Below are positions 21,833-25,254 of a stretch of DNA of 25,254 nt, piece by piece. A program made the translations under genes and the position numbers. The notes beneath the pieces were generated by a model that was not told where the DNA came from, did not search any database, and saw nothing but the letters and a program-made list of their open reading frames with translations. The DNA comes from CAG-390 sp964384555 (GTDB taxonomy: Bacteria > Bacillota > Clostridia > Oscillospirales > CAG-272), in the NCBI GenBank assembly GCA_964384555.1, contig CAYLLA010000022.1:1-25254 (forward strand), read 5' to 3'. Within the stretch, counting starts at the first letter, position 1; the number at the start of each line of letters is the position of its first letter.

Positions 21833-22582
21833 ATGAAGCTTGATAGAATAATAGCGGTCAGAAACAACAAGACCATATATCGTGACGGCGATCTTTGCAT
21901 GAAGGTGTTTGACGAGAGCTACTCAAAGGCCGACGTTTTAAACGAAGCACTCAACCAAGCGCGTGTGGAGAGCACCGGGCTGAATATTCCCGCCGTGCGC
22001 GAGGTGACAGTGATAGGCGGCAAGTGGGCCATCGTCTCTGATCTTATAAAAGGCAAGACACTTGCCGCACTCATGGAGGAGCACCCCGAAAAGCGTGAGG
22101 AATACCTTACCCTTTTTGTTGAACTTCAGCTCCGTATGCATGAGAAGACCTGCCCCGACCTGCCCAAGCTGCGGGACAAGATGAACCGCAAGATAAGCAT
22201 GACAGATTTTGATGCCACTACAAGATACGATCTGCACACAAGGCTTGACGGCATGCCCCGCCATGCAAAGCTCTGCCACGGCGATTTTAACCCCTCAAAC
22301 GTAATAATCGCCGAGGACGGCCGTGCATTTATCATCGACTGGTCGCATGCCACGCAGGGCAACGCCTCCGCCGATGCGGCGCGCACCTACCTGCTGTTTT
22401 GGCTCCGCGGCGACATTGAGGGCGCCGACCGCTACCTTGAGCTGTTTTGCGAGATGAGCGGAACGGAAAAGAGGTACATCCAAAAATGGATGCCGATCGT
22501 TGCCGCCTCCCAGACGGTGAAGGGCAACGAAAAGGAGCGCGAATTCTTAAACTCCTGGGTCAACGTTGTTGACTATCAGTAA
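21833..22582 (+). CDS. Aminoglycoside phosphotransferase-fold kinase, TIGR02172-like
   Basis: A small-molecule kinase of the APH/choline kinase fold. The 249-residue protein has a short N-lobe (KLDRIIAVRNNKTIYRDGD, with lysine in LCMKVF), the catalytic loop H149-G-D151-F-N-P-S-N156, and the metal-binding D169 in IIDWSHA. This matches a family (TIGR02172) annotated as putative aminoglycoside phosphotransferase and seen in many gut anaerobes. A true antibiotic resistance role is not supported by the sequence, and the substrate may be a metabolite. AAGGAGG (21820-21826) precedes the ATG, only 36 nt after adhE, so it is probably cotranscribed with adhE under the same redox promoter. Confidence 0.88.
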   Translation: MKLDRIIAVRNNKTIYRDGDLCMKVFDESYSKADVLNEALNQARVESTGLNIPAVREVTVIGGKWAIVSDLIKGKTLAALMEEHPEKREEYLTLFVELQLRMHEKTCPDLPKLRDKMNRKISMTDFDATTRYDLHTRLDGMPRHAKLCHGDFNPSNVIIAEDGRAFIIDWSHATQGNASADAARTYLLFWLRGDIEGADRYLELFCEMSGTEKRYIQKWMPIVAASQTVKGNEKEREFLNSWVNVVDYQ

Positions 22583-22651
22583 GTCGGCAGACGCGAATAT
22601 CGATCGGTCAAAAAAGTCCGATACGCGACAAACCAACGATAAATCAAAAAA

Positions 22652-22693
22652 CTTTTGGATGCCGACGGCATGTCGGCATCCCGCAACCAAAAG
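22652..22693 (+). other. Stem-loop between the kinase and the hydrogenase operon
   Basis: GGATGCCGAC and GTCGGCATCC (22657-22681) form a perfect 10-bp stem with a 5-nt loop; CTTTTGG (22652) can pair further with CCAAAAG (22687-22693). No U-run follows on the plus strand, so it looks like an RNA processing or stabilising hairpin rather than a terminator. Confidence 0.5.
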
Positions 22694-22714
22694 AAAGGTC
22701 AAGGATCAAAAACA

Positions 22715-22957
22715 ATGAAAATCACAGTATGTATCGGCTCATCATGTCACATCAAGGGCTCTCGCCAGGTAGTTGAGGGCCTGCAGTATCTCATCAAACA
22801 GAACGACGTTGGCGACAAGGTCGAGCTTGCGGGTACTTTTTGCATGGGCAAATGCCAGCAGGGCGTTTGCGTGACCGTGGATGATGAGTTCTATTCCGTC
22901 AGCCCGGAGACAGTCGGCGAATTCTTTGAAGAGAACGTCCTCAAAAAGCTCGGCTGA
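22715..22957 (+). CDS. Thioredoxin-like [2Fe-2S] ferredoxin (first copy)
   Basis: A small electron carrier of the NuoE/HymA C-terminal type. The 80-residue protein has four cysteines in the order C-x4-C (VCIGSSC, residues 6 and 11) and C-x3-C (FCMGKC, about 47 and 51), the ligand pattern of thioredoxin-fold [2Fe-2S] clusters, plus a fifth cysteine in QQGVC. Such proteins accompany [FeFe]-hydrogenases. ATG 22715 follows AAGGAT by 8 nt; an upstream in-frame ATG at 22655 lies inside the hairpin. It is followed after 82 nt by a second, related copy and then the hydrogenase. Confidence 0.92.
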   Translation: MKITVCIGSSCHIKGSRQVVEGLQYLIKQNDVGDKVELAGTFCMGKCQQGVCVTVDDEFYSVSPETVGEFFEENVLKKLG

Positions 22958-23039
22958 TAGTGCGGGATCTATCAAAGACCAACCACACGATAGACCGCAA
23001 AATCGACAGACCAACAAACCGATAAAAAGGTAAACTAAA

Positions 23040-23309
23040 ATGGTAATAGTTCAAATATGCGTAGGCAGCTCCTGCTATCTCAAGGGCTCCTCCGACATAG
23101 TGCGCATGATGCAGGAGAGCATGGCCGCCGAGCATCTTGAGGACGATATAGCCCTCACCGGCAGCTTTTGCACCGGTCAGTGCAACCGCGTTGGAGTAAC
23201 GATCACAGTAAACGACGAGATAGTAACAGGTGTTACTCGCGAAAACTTTAGGGATTTTTGGAATGATAAGATCCTCAGCGCCGTGCGCGCAGACAGGGGG
23301 AGCATCTGA
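23040..23309 (+). CDS. Thioredoxin-like [2Fe-2S] ferredoxin (second copy)
   Basis: An 89-residue paralogue of the preceding protein, with C-x4-C (CVGSSC, residues 7 and 12) and C-x3-C (FCTGQC) but without the extra cysteine. The shared layout (GSSC.KGS, then LTGSFC or LAGTFC) points to an old duplication; identity is too low for a recent one. It may relay electrons between the hydrogenase or its sensor iron-sulfur clusters and another partner. The stop TGA overlaps the hydrogenase ATG by one base, so the two are tightly coupled. AAAAAGG 9 nt upstream supports ATG 23040. Confidence 0.92.
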   Translation: MVIVQICVGSSCYLKGSSDIVRMMQESMAAEHLEDDIALTGSFCTGQCNRVGVTITVNDEIVTGVTRENFRDFWNDKILSAVRADRGSI

Positions 23310-24985
23310 TGTCGGTATGTCTCACTCTTAAAAAATCAAACTGCAAAAATTGCTATAAGTGCATACGTCACTGCCCGGTAAAATCGATAAGATTTTCCGG
23401 TAACCAGGCGCACATAATCCCCGAGGAGTGCATCCTTTGCGGCCAGTGCTTTGTTGTATGTCCGCAAAACGCCAAGGAGATAGTAAGCGACCTTGAAAAG
23501 GTAAAGGTAATGATACAATCCGGCACGCCGGTGTATGCAAGCCTTGCCCCCTCCTTTATTGCAAATTACGACGGCACCGGCATTGGCGCCATGCGCGATG
23601 CACTTCGCGCCCTCGGGTTTGCCGATGCGGAGGAGACCGCCGTTGGCGCTACCATAGTCAAGGCGGAATACGAGCGCATGCTTGCCGAAAAAACGCGGGA
23701 TATAGTTATATCCTCCTGCTGTCATTCGGTAAACCTTTTGATACAAAAGTACTTCCCCGCCGAGCTGCCCTATCTTGCCGATGTGGTATCCCCGATGGTA
23801 GCGCACTGCGCCGAGCTTAAGCGCCGCCACCCGGGCTGCAAAACGGTATTTATAGGTCCTTGCGTCTCCAAAAAGGACGAGGCGGAAAAGAGCGGCAGTG
23901 TAGTTGATGCCGTGCTGACCTTTGAGGAGCTTACCGGTTGGATGAACAAAACAGGCGTAGTGCCGGAGCAAAAAATGGATTCAAACGACCATTCCCGCGC
24001 CCGCTTCTTCCCCACCGCCGGCGGAATACTTAAGACCATGAAGCGCAATAACACAGGATATACATATCTTGCGGTAGACGGCGTTGAAAACTGCATTGCC
24101 GCCCTGCGCGACATTGAAAGCGGAAAGATACACCGTTGCTTTATTGAGATGTCCGCCTGCGCCGGCAGCTGTATTGACGGCCCGGTAATGGAAAAATACC
24201 ACCGCACACCCGTTAAGGGCTATATGGCCGTGGCAAACTACGCGGGTCGCCAGCAGTTCCCTGTTGATCAGCCGGATGCCGCCGAGCTGCGCCACTCATT
24301 TTTGCCGCTGACGGATATGTCGCCGATGCCGAGCGAATCCCAGATAAACGAGATCCTGCGCAAGATGGGCAAGACTCACCCTGAGGACGAGCTTAACTGC
24401 GGCTCCTGCGGCTATGACACCTGCCGCGCCAAGGCGATAGCGATATACCAAGGCAAGGCGGATATATCCATGTGCTTGCCCTATCTTAAGGACAAAGCCG
24501 AAAGCTTTTCTGACAGTATAGTCAGCAATACGCCAAACGGCCTTATGGTGCTTAACGACAGCCTTGAGGTACAACAGATAAACGAGGCCGCGCGGCGGAT
24601 AATGAACATCCGCTCCGCCTCCGATGTGCTGGGCGACCAGGTGGTGCGCATACTCGACCCCGAGATCTTCATGCGCGTGCTTACCTCGCACCGCGCCGTT
24701 CGCAACGAGCGCACATATCTTGCAGAGTACAAAAAGTATGTTGAGCAGACCGTTGTTTACGATAACGCCAACAACCTTTTGATATGCATCATGCGCGATG
24801 TGACGGATGAGGAAAAAGAGAGAAAGAAAAAAGAGAGCATCAGCCAAAGCACCATAGAGATAGCGGACCGCGTGGTGGATAAGCAGATGCGTATAGTTCA
24901 GGAAATAGCCTCTCTGCTCGGCGAGACCGCCGCCGAGACCAAGATAGCGCTGACAAAGCTTAAGGAGTCGATATCCGATGAATGA
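23309..24985 (+). CDS. Sensory-type [FeFe]-hydrogenase with PAS domain (HydS-like, group C)
   Basis: A 558-residue protein. Two N-terminal [4Fe-4S] clusters are bound by C12-x2-C15-x2-C18-x3-C22 and C41-x2-C44-x2-C47-x3-C51. The H-cluster domain follows: C137-C138 in ISSCCHS, C185 in IGPCVSKKDE, and C284 and C288 in EMSACAGSCIDGP, so all four cluster ligands are kept. A further iron-sulfur motif LNCGSCGYDTCRAKA lies near residues 366-380. A PAS domain spans roughly 395-495, and a charged C-terminal helix follows. Iron-sulfur and PAS modules after the H-cluster domain mark putative H2-sensing group C enzymes. The canonical P and W after the first motif are replaced (CCHSV). AGGGGG 8 nt upstream fixes ATG 23309. 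Confidence 0.93.
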   Translation: MSVCLTLKKSNCKNCYKCIRHCPVKSIRFSGNQAHIIPEECILCGQCFVVCPQNAKEIVSDLEKVKVMIQSGTPVYASLAPSFIANYDGTGIGAMRDALRALGFADAEETAVGATIVKAEYERMLAEKTRDIVISSCCHSVNLLIQKYFPAELPYLADVVSPMVAHCAELKRRHPGCKTVFIGPCVSKKDEAEKSGSVVDAVLTFEELTGWMNKTGVVPEQKMDSNDHSRARFFPTAGGILKTMKRNNTGYTYLAVDGVENCIAALRDIESGKIHRCFIEMSACAGSCIDGPVMEKYHRTPVKGYMAVANYAGRQQFPVDQPDAAELRHSFLPLTDMSPMPSESQINEILRKMGKTHPEDELNCGSCGYDTCRAKAIAIYQGKADISMCLPYLKDKAESFSDSIVSNTPNGLMVLNDSLEVQQINEAARRIMNIRSASDVLGDQVVRILDPEIFMRVLTSHRAVRNERTYLAEYKKYVEQTVVYDNANNLLICIMRDVTDEEKERKKKESISQSTIEIADRVVDKQMRIVQEIASLLGETAAETKIALTKLKESISDE

Positions 24986-25254
24986 TCTTTGCGCTGATAT
25001 CGGCTACAAAAGCATAAACCATTTCGGCGAACAGCTGTGCGGCGACCACGTTGACATAGTTGAGGAGGGGGAACGTTCCTCGGTTATCGTGCTGGCCGAC
25101 GGTCTCGGCAGCGGCGTTAAAGCGAGCATACTCTCCACCCTCACCTCCAAGATAATCTCCACCATGATGGCGGAGGGCATGTCGATAGAGGATTTCGTAT
25201 CCACCATTTCCGCCACACTGCCGAAATGCTCGGTGCGCGGCGTGGCGTATTCCA
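24978..25254 (+). CDS. PP2C/SpoIIE-type protein phosphatase, partial
   Basis: The gene starts at ATG 24978, overlapping the hydrogenase stop by 8 nt, and runs off the window; 92 residues are visible. It reads MNDLCADIGYKSINHFGEQ, then SSVIVLADGLGSGVKAS (about residues 36-52), where the DGxGxG segment is the metal-binding motif of SpoIIE/RsbU-like PP2C Ser/Thr phosphatases, and a helix with STLTSKIISTMMAEG. A PP2C phosphatase next to a PAS-containing [FeFe]-hydrogenase is a recurring arrangement in group C hydrogenase loci. The pairing suggests the hydrogenase signals through dephosphorylation. Its substrate cannot be told. Confidence 0.9.
   Translation, partial: MNDLCADIGYKSINHFGEQLCGDHVDIVEEGERSSVIVLADGLGSGVKASILSTLTSKIISTMMAEGMSIEDFVSTISATLPKCSVRGVAYS

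Noticed and set aside
21833..22582. Antibiotic resistance gene
   Set aside because: The kinase fold is clear, but the family is a generic gut-anaerobe group with no demonstrated aminoglycoside specificity visible in sequence.

Overview
The window reads as a chromosomal segment of an anaerobic, spore-forming member of the Clostridia, probably a gut Oscillospiraceae-type lineage with fairly high GC. The signs are a SpoVAF/GerA-type germination protein behind a sigma-G-like promoter, HPr kinase/phosphorylase, a bifunctional AdhE, a sensory-type [FeFe]-hydrogenase cluster with a PP2C/SpoIIE phosphatase, and strong AGGAGG ribosome sites with consensus sigma-A promoters. Several -10 boxes are extended (TGATATAAT). 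Genus-level placement is inference.

Layout. Positions 1-376 are a hairpin-rich intergenic region ending in a consensus promoter. Then come lysC (377-1702) and a MATE efflux pump (1868-3292) whose leader holds an intrinsic-terminator hairpin downstream of its own promoter. Positions 3293-4415 form an unusual patch: an AT-rich orphan barstar gene lies between two 94%-identical repeats that look like decayed copies of the intact tRNA-Ser(GGA) gene at 4324-4415 (minus). A minus-strand two-gene operon follows (parvulin-like lipoprotein, then a membrane-anchored protein of unknown function, 6612 to 4547). On the plus strand come hprK, spoVAF, rpsU, a HIT protein and a YbaK/EbsC deacylase.

Positions 10737-18137 are regulatory and cell-surface DNA. 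There is a TetR regulator with a perfect candidate operator in its own leader, a LacI regulator, and a PhnP-like metallo-hydrolase whose leader carries two identical palindromes. These are followed by a sortase-type surface protein with TEPV repeats, a sugar-type solute-binding lipoprotein without permeases, and an extracytoplasmic metallo-beta-lactamase-fold lipoprotein. An orphan MazF toxin lies on the minus strand.

Positions 18890-25254 look like a fermentation and hydrogen-sensing block. adhE has a Rex-type redox operator overlapping its -10 box. It is followed by a TIGR02172-type small-molecule kinase, two thioredoxin-like [2Fe-2S] proteins, an [FeFe]-hydrogenase with a PAS domain and all four H-cluster cysteines, and the start of a PP2C/SpoIIE phosphatase cut by the window end. 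The last three genes overlap or nearly so, suggesting an H2/redox signal passed to a protein phosphatase beside the main NADH-consuming ethanol enzyme. That functional link is inference from gene order and the Rex site.
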